This document shows positions 1 to 5,985 of a stretch of DNA of 7,315 bases, in pieces; positions within the stretch are counted from its first letter, which is position 1; each line of letters opens with the position of its first letter. The position numbers and the translations under genes were made by a program. Below the pieces are notes generated by a model. The model saw only the letters and a list, made by a program, of their open reading frames with translations. It was not told where the DNA came from and did no database searches. This DNA comes from Candidatus Sericytochromatia bacterium (lineage in GTDB: Bacteria > Cyanobacteriota > Sericytochromatia > UBA7694 > JACMQJ01): positions 1 through 7,315 of the forward strand of contig JACMQJ010000112.1 in the NCBI GenBank assembly GCA_014377055.1, given 5' to 3'.

Positions 1-924
1 AGCATTGTATTCACTCCAAATTATAGGTAGATTTGGTTTAGCTGATTTTTTTACTTGATCAAAAACTTTTTTTACTGAACGAGCAACCATATTTTTTCTA
101 GGAATAAATTCAGTTGTGCCAAAAACATCTTTAGCACTATCATTGGCATAGACATGAGTCGTGACAAAATCAACAGGTATTTTTTTATTAACGCAATGAT
201 CAATAAACTTATCAACCCAAGCTGCTTGAGCAGTTCCAGGTCCACCAACTTTTAATTTATTGCTAACTTTTTTTAATGATTTAGCTGTTCTATCATATAG
301 TTCATAATATGTAGATTCTTTTGGATCTCCTGACCAAAAATCAATATTAGGCTCATTCCAAACTTCAAAATACCATTTAGAAACCTCTGCCTCACCATAT
401 CTGGCGACTAGATGTTTTGTAAAATTGTAAATTAAATCTTCCCATTTAATCCAATCTTTTGGTGGTGAAGTTATTTGTTTATACCAAAAGGGATGTTCAG
501 TTTGTTTGGCAGCAAGTTTTCTAGGCATAAAACTTAGCTCAACAAATGGTCTGACACCATTTTCTAATAATCCGTCATAAATTTGATCAACATAAGAAAA
601 ATTATAAATTGGTTTACCATTTGCATCTTCATCATAAATACCAACTTCATCATGAAAAATAGCATGAGGACGAACATATTTCATTTCCGTAACATTTTTA
701 ACTTTTTCCATATCTTTACGATAGCTCTCACGCAATGTTAATATAGCTCTACCAGATCCAAACATTTGCTCCCAGATATGTGGAAATTGCTTTGTCTTTG
801 TATTAGAATCAATAATAATAGTTTCTGTGTTATTTTTTGCTATTGCATTGTAAGAAAATGCTGAAAAAATAAATGTCATACTCAAAAGCTGTGATAAATA
901 TTTAGTCTTAGGATTGATTCTCAT
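1..924 (-). CDS. Secreted GH39-family glycoside hydrolase (beta-xylosidase-like), C-terminus beyond window
   Basis: The visible 308 codons form the N-terminal part of a family 39 glycoside hydrolase; the gene runs off the left edge. Residues 1-29 look like a Sec signal peptide: basic start, hydrophobic stretch around 11-24, and an A-I-A cleavage site before Lys30. The catalytic domain follows. The acid/base glutamate is E191 in WNEPN (189-193), and the likely nucleophile is E305 in WSEYN (303-307), so the retaining GH39 pair appears intact. Known GH39 enzymes are beta-xylosidases, alpha-iduronidases and exopolysaccharide hydrolases; the substrate cannot be told from this part. An in-frame ATG exists at 960, but the promoter at 963-990 would start RNA near 956, inside or after that codon. 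The ATG at 924 has GAG about 9 bases upstream and gives a clean signal peptide, so I chose it. The product is probably periplasmic or secreted. Family confidence is high, substrate confidence low. Confidence 0.88.
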   Translation of the reverse strand, partial: MRINPKTKYLSQLLSMTFIFSAFSYNAIAKNNTETIIIDSNTKTKQFPHIWEQMFGSGRAILTLRESYRKDMEKVKNVTEMKYVRPHAIFHDEVGIYDEDANGKPIYNFSYVDQIYDGLLENGVRPFVELSFMPRKLAAKQTEHPFWYKQITSPPKDWIKWEDLIYNFTKHLVARYGEAEVSKWYFEVWNEPNIDFWSGDPKESTYYELYDRTAKSLKKVSNKLKVGGPGTAQAAWVDKFIDHCVNKKIPVDFVTTHVYANDSAKDVFGTTEFIPRKNMVARSVKKVFDQVKKSAKPNLPIIWSEYNA

Positions 925-962
925 ATCTTTTTTCTCAAATTGAAATATATCTTTGTCCATCT

Positions 963-990
963 ATTATATTTGCTAATCTAATTTTGTAAA
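963..990 (-). promoter_or_regulatory. Sigma70-type promoter of the GH39 gene
   Basis: On the minus strand there is TTTACA (985-990), a 16-bp spacer and a perfect TATAAT (963-968). The expected RNA start is near 956, giving a leader of about 30 bases to the ATG at 924. This is the best-matching promoter in the window and argues against translation from the ATG at 960. Confidence 0.6.
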
Positions 991-1327
991 GCTTTTGGGT
1001 TTGAATATAATTTTAGTTATAGTATAAACATCTAAAATATTTACTTTTAAACAAATAAGATTTTTTGACACGAATTACACAAATTAAGAAGAATAAATAA
1101 ACGAATAAGAGAAAATATTAAAAAATTATTAGTGTTTATTCTTCCTGATTAGTTTCTTTATTCGTAGTAAAAATATTTTTATTTATAAAACGTTTACAGT
1201 ACATTCAATTAAAACTAAAAATAAATAATTTATTTGCATTAAATGTGATCATTAACATAAGTATTTATAAAAATAAAAGAGCATAATTAAAATTAAGTAA
1301 AGTAAAAAAATTAGGTTTAGAAAATAT
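991..1327. other. Gene-free AT-rich intergenic stretch
   Basis: No credible reading frame is present on either strand. The stretch lies between two divergent genes. It holds the inverted-repeat cluster described at 1088-1165, an isolated TTGACA at 1075-1080 without a convincing -10, and weak promoter candidates for the small gene at 1328: TTTACA (1193-1198), a 17-bp spacer and TAAAAA (1216-1221), or TTAACA (1252-1257), 16 bp and TAAAAG (1274-1279). I see no tRNA or riboswitch fold. Confidence 0.5.
1088..1165. repeat. Interlocked inverted-repeat cluster
   Basis: Two pairs of inverted arms interleave. GAAGAATAAA (1088-1097) pairs with TTTATTCTTC (1135-1144), and ACGAATAA (1101-1108) pairs with TTATTCGT (1158-1165). 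The pairs cross each other, so both stems could form together only as a pseudoknot. All four arms contain the same core, GAATAA or its complement. Just upstream, 1076-1091 reads as a spaced variant (ACGAATTACACAAATTAAG-type) of the same pattern. This may be a dispersed intergenic repeat or a multi-site binding region; the window contains only one copy. Confidence 0.45.
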
Positions 1328-1552
1328 ATGCAAGATGAAAATCAGTTCGAAATAACCAAAGCCTTAATGGGGGTTGTTGTTTGTACAATACTTTCTTTTA
1401 TTGGTGCCGATCTTAGTAGTATTGCACTTGCTTCAAGACACCTTACTTATAATCAGTCAATTTTTCCAGGACTAATATTTGGAGTTCTTTTTGGTGGCTT
1501 AATTGTTGAAATATTCATGAGAAAAATTGCTTCTCAAAAAAATTATTTATAA
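1328..1552 (+). CDS. Small two-helix membrane protein of unknown function
   Basis: I do not recognise this 74-residue protein. It has an acidic, polar N-terminus (1-9), a hydrophobic helix at about 10-27, a short polar loop containing R37 and H38, and a second helix at about 44-64 that begins with a proline and is glycine-rich (PGLIF, FGGLIV). It ends in a basic tail (R65, K66, K71). This suggests a helical hairpin in the inner membrane with basic residues on the cytoplasmic side. The ATG at 1328 is the first in frame, but its Shine-Dalgarno is poor: AGG lies about 12 bases upstream. The reading frame is somewhat richer in GC than its flanks and its two helices are cleanly placed, which supports a real gene. 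It ends 5 bases from the stop of the TerF-like gene on the other strand. Confidence 0.6.
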   Translation: MQDENQFEITKALMGVVVCTILSFIGADLSSIALASRHLTYNQSIFPGLIFGVLFGGLIVEIFMRKIASQKNYL

Positions 1553-1557
1553 TATTT

Positions 1558-2943
1558 TTAGTTTATGATACCTTGTTGTTTAGCACTTTTTAGCCATTCA
1601 GGAAACTCAGATAATAAGCCATCATAAAGCTCATCTTTAGTAATTTTATTCAGATCGTAAATATAAAAGAAATTTGCATTATCTACTTTTCGTCCAGAAA
1701 GTTTATCAAGTTTATTTAAAAATGAAAATGAGGCTCTTTTTTCACCAACACCAATAAATTGCCAAAATATACCCTTATTACTTGCATTTTTAATTGCTGT
1801 TTCAGTTTGATTTTGATCGTCACAATCACCGTCAGTTATAAATATTACATAGACAGGATCTGAGCTTTTACCAGCATTAGAATATTTATTAGTTATCTTT
1901 TCTATTACAGATGAATAACCAGTACCACCAAGATTATATTTAAATAAAATCTCATATTGAATATATCTTTCTCTATTTTCCATAGTAAATGGTATAGCAT
2001 TATTATAAGCATTTTCATTAAATGGAAAAACATCCAATAAGCCATCATCATCAAGTTGCATAACTAAAGGCATTATTTTATCAAAAGTATCATGTATAGT
2101 ACCATCTCTAAGCATAATACTCATTGAGCAAGAGAGATCCAAAGCAACTACAATTTGAGCATTTTGATTGAGAATATTTTTTGTGGCTAATTGCTTATTT
2201 ACTATTTCTAGAGATTGAGTATAATCTTTAACAAATTCCTTACTACCTTTCGGGACTTTATTCATATTATTTTTTGGTCTGTTACTACTAATTTTTGGGA
2301 CATTAAAATTATTTATAATTGTTGGAGTCATCAAAGAAGTATTTATTTTGGTTGGTTGTTGATTTATTTTAGTACTAGTAGGCTCATCAGCTACTTTGAC
2401 AGCATCACTTCCATATTGATCTAATAAAGCTGATAAACCTGAGTTAAAACCATTACCTGTTGCTTGTAATTTCCATTCATTGTTGTGATTATAGATTTCA
2501 AAAATAATAACTGCTGTTTCTTGATTTAAATCATCCACTTTATACTCTAAAAGACTATTTTTTGATAAATCTATCAAATTAGCTGAAATATTTTTTATTT
2601 TATTAAAACGATGATTTAGCTCATCACCACTTTCAATAGTTAAGATAAACATTATTCTTGATATATTTTTCTCAACTTTATCAAGGTTTACTTCAATAAT
2701 TTTTTTATAGTTATCTAAAGCTTTATTCTGTATTTTAATGGCACCATTTGGGCTTGAGAGATTATTGTAAAAAACAAAATTTTCTTCTTTTTCTAGCTTT
2801 CCATTATCTGACAAAAGCATAATACTTGTGTCAATCTCATAGTCAGGAGCAAAGGTTTGATCCCATTTTAGACCAATAAAAAAAGATTTAGAATTAATTT
2901 CTTTATCTAAAGATATTTTTTGACCCTTTGTGATATTTTTCAT
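1558..2943 (-). CDS. TerF-like protein: TerD domain fused to a vWA domain
   Basis: This 461-residue protein has two domains. Residues 1-165 match the TerD/stress-protein fold: KGQKISL near the start, GLKWDQ at 24-29, EIDTS at 36-40, FVFYN at 56-60, and the closing EWKLQATGNGF (156-166). Residues 180-235 are a polar, Asn/Pro/Thr-rich linker. Residues 263-455 form a von Willebrand A domain with a full metal-ion site: D269-L-S-C-S273, T341 in GGTGYSS, and D371 in TDGD. This arrangement is that of TerF of tellurite-resistance and stress clusters. TerD proteins normally bind calcium through a DNxTGxGxGDDE-like loop. Here that region (67-84) is IQNKALDNYKK-like and lacks the acidic cluster, so calcium binding is doubtful. 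There is no signal peptide, so it is cytoplasmic. It starts 48 bases after lspA and has AGGGG 10 bases before its ATG. No other ter gene is in the window. The specific role is unknown. Confidence 0.88.
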   Translation of the reverse strand: MKNITKGQKISLDKEINSKSFFIGLKWDQTFAPDYEIDTSIMLLSDNGKLEKEENFVFYNNLSSPNGAIKIQNKALDNYKKIIEVNLDKVEKNISRIMFILTIESGDELNHRFNKIKNISANLIDLSKNSLLEYKVDDLNQETAVIIFEIYNHNNEWKLQATGNGFNSGLSALLDQYGSDAVKVADEPTSTKINQQPTKINTSLMTPTIINNFNVPKISSNRPKNNMNKVPKGSKEFVKDYTQSLEIVNKQLATKNILNQNAQIVVALDLSCSMSIMLRDGTIHDTFDKIMPLVMQLDDDGLLDVFPFNENAYNNAIPFTMENRERYIQYEILFKYNLGGTGYSSVIEKITNKYSNAGKSSDPVYVIFITDGDCDDQNQTETAIKNASNKGIFWQFIGVGEKRASFSFLNKLDKLSGRKVDNANFFYIYDLNKITKDELYDGLLSEFPEWLKSAKQQGIIN

Positions 2944-2991
2944 TGTTATCTAACCCCTGATTAAAATGATTTAAAAGCTTATATTATTTGC

Positions 2992-3555
2992 TTATAAAGG
3001 TAAATCCTCATCATCTGACTCTTTTTGTTTTTTAAGTTTAGCTTCTTGAAAGAAAAAATAAAATATTAATAAATAAATGCCTAGATTGATAGATACATCT
3101 GCACCATTAAAGATAGCAAAGATATTGTCTCCTTTCCATCTAAGGTCAAGAAAATCAGTTACATAACCTAGTCTAATACGATCAAATAAATTACCAAATG
3201 CCCCAGCTAACAAAAATCCTAAGCTAAGTGACAAAACTTTAGTTCTATTAGATACAGAGATACGCTCATAAGCAATAATGCCCAATGATATAGCTCCTGC
3301 AAAAATAACTAATAATACTTTTCTACCATAAAAAGTACTAAAAGCAGAACCAAAATTAACTACATGAGTAAACCATAACCAAGGCAAGAAGGGATAAGAA
3401 GCATGAGCTTCAGCAATTGTTTTATTAACAAAGTCTATTCTAATTGGTAATTTTTCAGTTACCAAGTATTTTGTCCATTGGTCGACTCCAAACATGATCA
3501 AAACAGTTAAATATGTTATTAAAGAACTAATATATGGCTTAGTTGATTTTATCAA
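2992..3555 (-). CDS. lspA: Lipoprotein signal peptidase (signal peptidase II)
   Basis: LspA is the inner-membrane aspartic protease that removes the signal peptide of prolipoproteins after diacylglyceryl transfer. All family motifs are present: D25-Q-W-T-K29, N67-FGSAF72, GNLFDR (121-126) with catalytic D125, YVTDF (131-135), and FNGAD (149-153) with catalytic D153. Four membrane helices are expected at about 10-29, 78-96, 107-124 and 155-170. At 187 residues it is longer than the usual ~160. The extra length is in the periplasmic loop (about 36-62) and in a polar, acidic C-terminal tail (171-187) ending DEDLPL. The start is TTG: an in-frame TAG lies 8 codons upstream, no ATG intervenes, and the first internal ATG (residue 21) would cut helix 1. 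GGAAG lies 7 bases before the TTG. lspA often follows ileS; here it follows modC. Confidence 0.95.
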   Translation of the reverse strand: MIKSTKPYISSLITYLTVLIMFGVDQWTKYLVTEKLPIRIDFVNKTIAEAHASYPFLPWLWFTHVVNFGSAFSTFYGRKVLLVIFAGAISLGIIAYERISVSNRTKVLSLSLGFLLAGAFGNLFDRIRLGYVTDFLDLRWKGDNIFAIFNGADVSINLGIYLLIFYFFFQEAKLKKQKESDDEDLPL

Positions 3556-3562
3556 AATTATT

Positions 3563-3567
3563 CTTCC
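3563..3567 (-). promoter_or_regulatory. Shine-Dalgarno of lspA, fixes a TTG start
   Basis: GGAAG on the minus strand, 7 bases before the TTG at 3555. With the in-frame TAG just upstream and no ATG between, it decides the start codon. Confidence 0.6.
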
Positions 3568-3589
3568 AAAAAAAATCTATAAAGTAGAA

Positions 3590-3631
3590 ATACTATCAGT
3601 TAAATCATAAATGTAAAAGTAATCAAAACAA
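3590..3631 (-). promoter_or_regulatory. Candidate promoter(s) for lspA and the terF-like gene
   Basis: Two overlapping sigma70-like candidates lie in the 128-base gap after modC: TTTACA (3612-3617), 16 bp, TAGTAT (3590-3595); and TTGTTT (3626-3631), 16 bp, TATGAT (3604-3609). Either would allow lspA to be transcribed independently of the mod operon. The matches are moderate, and AT-rich DNA gives such hits by chance. Confidence 0.35.
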
Positions 3632-3683
3632 ATTTTAATTTTTTATATTTTGACCAAAACTAAAAGACGAATCATAAAACTAT

Positions 3684-4328
3684 CTAAGAACCTTGTATAA
3701 GTCCATTTTCAATATGTAAAATATTATTATCAGTAATAAAATTTATTTCATCTCTTGAGTGACTAATATACAACATAGGTATATTTACCTCTTCAATTAT
3801 TTTTTTTAAAAAAGATAAGACTTGATCTTTTAGAGTTTCATCAAGAGATGACAATGGCTCATCAAATAATAATAATTCAGGAGATGATAATATTGCTCTA
3901 CCTATTGCCACTCTTTTCTTTTCACCTCCTGATAATTGATTAGGATATTTGTGCAATACTTTTTCTAATTCAAGTAATTTAATTATTTGTTGAGGCTCAA
4001 ACTTTATTTTTGATTTTTGTAGTAGTTCGTAGCCATAGGTCAAATTTTTATTGATTTTTAAATGTGGAAACAAATTATTATCTTGAAAAACATATCCCAT
4101 TTGTCTTTTGTAGGTATGAACATTTATTTTTTTATAAGAATCAAATAGAGTAATATTATTAATTCTAATATATCCTCTGTCTGGTTTTATAACTCCAGAG
4201 ATTAGATTAAATAGTGTTGTTTTACCAGATCCAGAATTACCAAATATTCCAGTAGATTTATTTAATGTATTAATTTGTACTTTTAAATAAAAATTATCTC
4301 TCTTAAATTCTAAATCTAAATCTATCAA
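3684..4328 (-). CDS. modC: Molybdate ABC transporter ATP-binding protein, short form
   Basis: This is the cytoplasmic ATPase that drives molybdate import with ModB. The nucleotide-binding domain is complete: Walker A G30-NSGSGKT37, Q-loop Q82, signature LSGGE (132-136), Walker B LLLFDE with D156 and E157, D-loop D163 and switch H190. At 214 residues it ends right after the ATPase core. The C-terminal TOBE/Mop-like domain of E. coli ModC (about 350 residues), which binds molybdate and can inhibit transport, is missing. The stop is clean, so this looks like a natural short form. The start is TTG: an in-frame TAA lies just upstream, no ATG intervenes, and the first internal ATG (residue 77) is beyond Walker A. 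AAGGA inside the end of modB lies 9 bases before it. Only one base separates the modB stop from this start, implying coupled translation. Assignment to molybdate rests on its ModA and ModB neighbours. Confidence 0.92.
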   Translation of the reverse strand: MIDLDLEFKRDNFYLKVQINTLNKSTGIFGNSGSGKTTLFNLISGVIKPDRGYIRINNITLFDSYKKINVHTYKRQMGYVFQDNNLFPHLKINKNLTYGYELLQKSKIKFEPQQIIKLLELEKVLHKYPNQLSGGEKKRVAIGRAILSSPELLLFDEPLSSLDETLKDQVLSFLKKIIEEVNIPMLYISHSRDEINFITDNNILHIENGLIQGS

Positions 4329-4329
4329 T

Positions 4330-5022
4330 TTATGATTTCCTTTTTATTTTTTTCTCTAATAAATTACTAAAAAATAACGCAGTAAAAGAAATAATTATTG
4401 ATATAAATATCAATCTGGATATTTTGAGGTCATTTCCAGGCATTTGTGAGTATGTATAGATAGCTATGGGTAATGTACGTGTTTGATTAGGTATATTTGA
4501 TACAAATGTAATTGTTGCCCCAAACTCTCCCAGACTTCTAGCAAATGATAGTATTACACCTGCTATGACTCCTGGTAATGCCAAAGGTAGTGTTATAGAT
4601 AAAAAAACTTTTAGAGGTGAAGCACCAAGACTAGCAGCAGTTTTTTCAAGTTGTAGATCAATACTTTCAATAGATATTCTGACAGCTCTAACAAGCAAAG
4701 GAAAGCCCATAATTGAAGATGCGAGCACAGCTCCTTTCCAATTAAAAATTAAAGTTAAACCAAACCATTCATGCAAAAATTTACCAATAATACCTTGATT
4801 ACCAAATAAAATAATTAAAAAATAGCCAATAGTAACAGGTGGTAAAACTAGAGGAAGATAAACAATACTATCAATAAGTACTTTTCCATAAAACTCTTTT
4901 CTGGCTAATAAATAGCCTATTAAAATACCAGGAATAAGAGAATAAAGTGCAGAAAAAAAACCTACTTTTAGAGATAAAATTAAAATGGATAATTCTTCTG
5001 GTGACATATTAATCATTTGCAA
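4330..5022 (-). CDS. modB: Molybdate ABC transporter permease
   Basis: This inner-membrane permease forms the molybdate channel as a dimer with two ModC subunits. At 230 residues with about five or six hydrophobic segments it has the usual length. The cytoplasmic coupling (EAA) loop is at 126-147, with E126, A129, A130, G133 and LP at 146-147. The ModB-specific stretch ARSLGEFGATITFVSNIP (161-178), followed by TRTLPIAIY, is very well conserved and separates it from sulfate and other permeases. The start is uncertain. TTG at 5022 has AGG 6 bases upstream; ATG at 5016 (residue 3) has it 12 bases upstream; ATG at 5007 (residue 6) has no Shine-Dalgarno but would also match the family N-terminus. 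I keep the TTG for its spacing. Two bases separate it from the modA stop, and one base separates its own stop from modC, so the three genes form one operon. Confidence 0.95.
   Translation of the reverse strand: MQMINMSPEELSILILSLKVGFFSALYSLIPGILIGYLLARKEFYGKVLIDSIVYLPLVLPPVTIGYFLIILFGNQGIIGKFLHEWFGLTLIFNWKGAVLASSIMGFPLLVRAVRISIESIDLQLEKTAASLGASPLKVFLSITLPLALPGVIAGVILSFARSLGEFGATITFVSNIPNQTRTLPIAIYTYSQMPGNDLKISRLIFISIIISFTALFFSNLLEKKIKRKS
4338..4342 (-). promoter_or_regulatory. Shine-Dalgarno of modC inside the modB 3' end
   Basis: AAGGA on the minus strand, 9 bases before the TTG start of modC. It lies in the last codons of modB, so ribosomes finishing modB are well placed to start modC. Confidence 0.5.
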
Positions 5023-5024
5023 AA

Positions 5025-5807
5025 TTAACCTAATATTTTGAAGCCAAAATCAGAAAATATCTTATTAGATTTTTTTGAAAAGATATTTTTATAAAGCTTA
5101 TCAGCATTGATATTTTTGTTTTTTGTTAAGGCAATAGTATAAAAAATATTCTTTCCTTTTGGCAACGTTATTTCATAGATAATATTAACATTTTTTGAGT
5201 TAATAGCATCTGTTTTATAAACTATTCCTGTTGAACATTCACCTCGTTCAACTACATACAAAGTACTCACTGCATCATTACCTCTAACTGATTTACTTAA
5301 AACTTCATTCCATTGGTTAATATTTTGTAAGGCTTGTTTCGTATATTTTCCTAATGGGACATAGTCAGGATCAGAAATAGAGATACAATCTCCTATAATA
5401 TTTTTAAAATTTAAAATATTACTAGTCTCAATATTATTATTTTTGTTGGCTATAAGTACTAATGAATTACCTAAAAAATCTTTTTTACTTTCATTTTTAA
5501 TTTTTGCTTTTTTATCCAAATAATCAATCCATTCACTACTTGCGGAAATAAAAATATCTGCCTTCATCTCTTGATCTATTTGTTTTGCTAATGTAGCAGA
5601 AGATCCATAAGAAACTATGACCTTAATATTATTTTCTTTTTCAAAATCTGAAATTATATTATTAATTGGTTTTATCATACTGCTTGCAGCATATATTGTC
5701 ACAATATTTGTATTACTATTTTGTTGAGAGCATGAGAGTACAAAAGAAGAGAAAATAATAAAGATTAATTTAAATTTTATCAAAATATTTTTTGTATCTT
5801 TAATCAA
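5025..5807 (-). CDS. modA: Molybdate-binding protein, predicted lipoprotein
   Basis: ModA captures molybdate (and tungstate) outside the inner membrane and delivers it to ModB. Family motifs, numbered from the TTG at 5807: YAASS (39-43), YGSSATLAKQI (67-77), DIFISAS (84-90), DPDYVPLGKY (146-155), GNDAVSTL (176-183) and IVYKTDA (195-201). These contain the likely oxyanion ligands S42/S43, S69/S70, V180 and Y197. Residues 1-25 form a signal peptide with basic residues, a hydrophobic run (IFIIFSSFVL) and the lipobox V-L-S-C with Cys26, followed by a polar linker. The mature protein should thus be lipid-anchored, unlike the soluble E. coli ModA. No ATG is possible: an in-frame TGA lies just upstream and the first ATG is well inside the mature protein. 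Of the TTG codons, 5807 has AGAG 9 bases upstream, while 5816 abuts it; starting at 5816 would add three residues. Confidence 0.93.
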   Translation of the reverse strand: MIKDTKNILIKFKLIFIIFSSFVLSCSQQNSNTNIVTIYAASSMIKPINNIISDFEKENNIKVIVSYGSSATLAKQIDQEMKADIFISASSEWIDYLDKKAKIKNESKKDFLGNSLVLIANKNNNIETSNILNFKNIIGDCISISDPDYVPLGKYTKQALQNINQWNEVLSKSVRGNDAVSTLYVVERGECSTGIVYKTDAINSKNVNIIYEITLPKGKNIFYTIALTKNKNINADKLYKNIFSKKSNKIFSDFGFKILG

Positions 5808-5855
5808 ATAATTCAACTCTTTTTTACATCATACTTATTATGAAATAGTAGATAA

Positions 5856-5883
5856 ATTATAACTTTATTTTTTAACTCAAAAT
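5856..5883 (-). promoter_or_regulatory. Candidate promoter of the modABC operon
   Basis: On the minus strand there is a perfect TATAAT (5856-5861). The -35 is weak: ATTTTG at 5878-5883 with a 16-bp spacer, or TTTTGA at 5877-5882 with 15 bp. The RNA would start near 5849, about 40 bases before modA. A weak -35 beside a perfect -10 is compatible with activator control, but nothing seen proves this. Confidence 0.4.
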
Positions 5884-5907
5884 ATCTTATTGAATTTAAT
5901 TATACAC

Positions 5908-5937
5908 TTTACATATCTAAATCTTAAATGTTACAAT
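5908..5937 (+). promoter_or_regulatory. Candidate promoter of yihY
   Basis: TTTACA (5908-5913), an 18-bp spacer and TACAAT (5932-5937) precede yihY; a second TACAAT lies 10 bases later at 5942-5947. The -35 overlaps the left arm of the inverted repeat at 5910-5956, and the -10 lies in the direct repeat, so a protein bound there would compete with RNA polymerase. Confidence 0.45.
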
Positions 5938-5956
5938 ATATTACAATAGATATGTA
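5910..5956. repeat. Inverted and phased direct repeats, operator-like
   Basis: TACATATCTA (5910-5919) and TAGATATGTA (5947-5956) are perfect 10-bp inverted arms around a 27-base spacer, placing the arm centres 37 bp apart. Inside lies TTACAATA twice (5931-5938 and 5941-5948), exactly 10 bp apart, so on the same face of the helix. Both sets overlap the yihY promoter. The pattern suits a dimeric regulator. It does not obviously match the E. coli ModE site, and AT-rich sequence raises the chance of coincidence. Confidence 0.45.
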
Positions 5957-5985
5957 GAAAGCTTTATTTAATTTTGGAGATGCAG

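Noticed and set aside
1075..1101. Perfect TTGACA at 1075-1080 as a promoter
   Set aside because: No reasonable -10 lies 15-19 bp downstream, and the site is far from the 1328 gene.
2215..2424. 69-codon plus-strand reading frame
   Set aside because: It lies wholly inside the TerF-like gene on the other strand, has no ribosome-binding site and resembles no family; it is a shadow.
3558..3660. Hydrophobic reading frame (LKFVLITFTFMI, stop, LIVFLLYRFF) between modC and lspA
   Set aside because: It resembles a decayed membrane-protein gene, but it has in-frame stops, no start codon, and T-rich DNA yields hydrophobic frames by chance. Not strong enough to call a pseudogene.
4565..4798. 77-codon plus-strand reading frame
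   Set aside because: It is opposite the conserved coupling-loop part of modB; the real coding strand is clear.
5910..5956. ModE binding site
   Set aside because: The position beside modA is right, but the arms and spacing do not match the E. coli ModE operator, so I call only an unassigned repeat.
5974..5985. TTG (5974) or ATG (5980) as the yihY start
   Set aside because: The GGAG Shine-Dalgarno overlaps or abuts these codons; it is correctly spaced only for the ATG at 5986.
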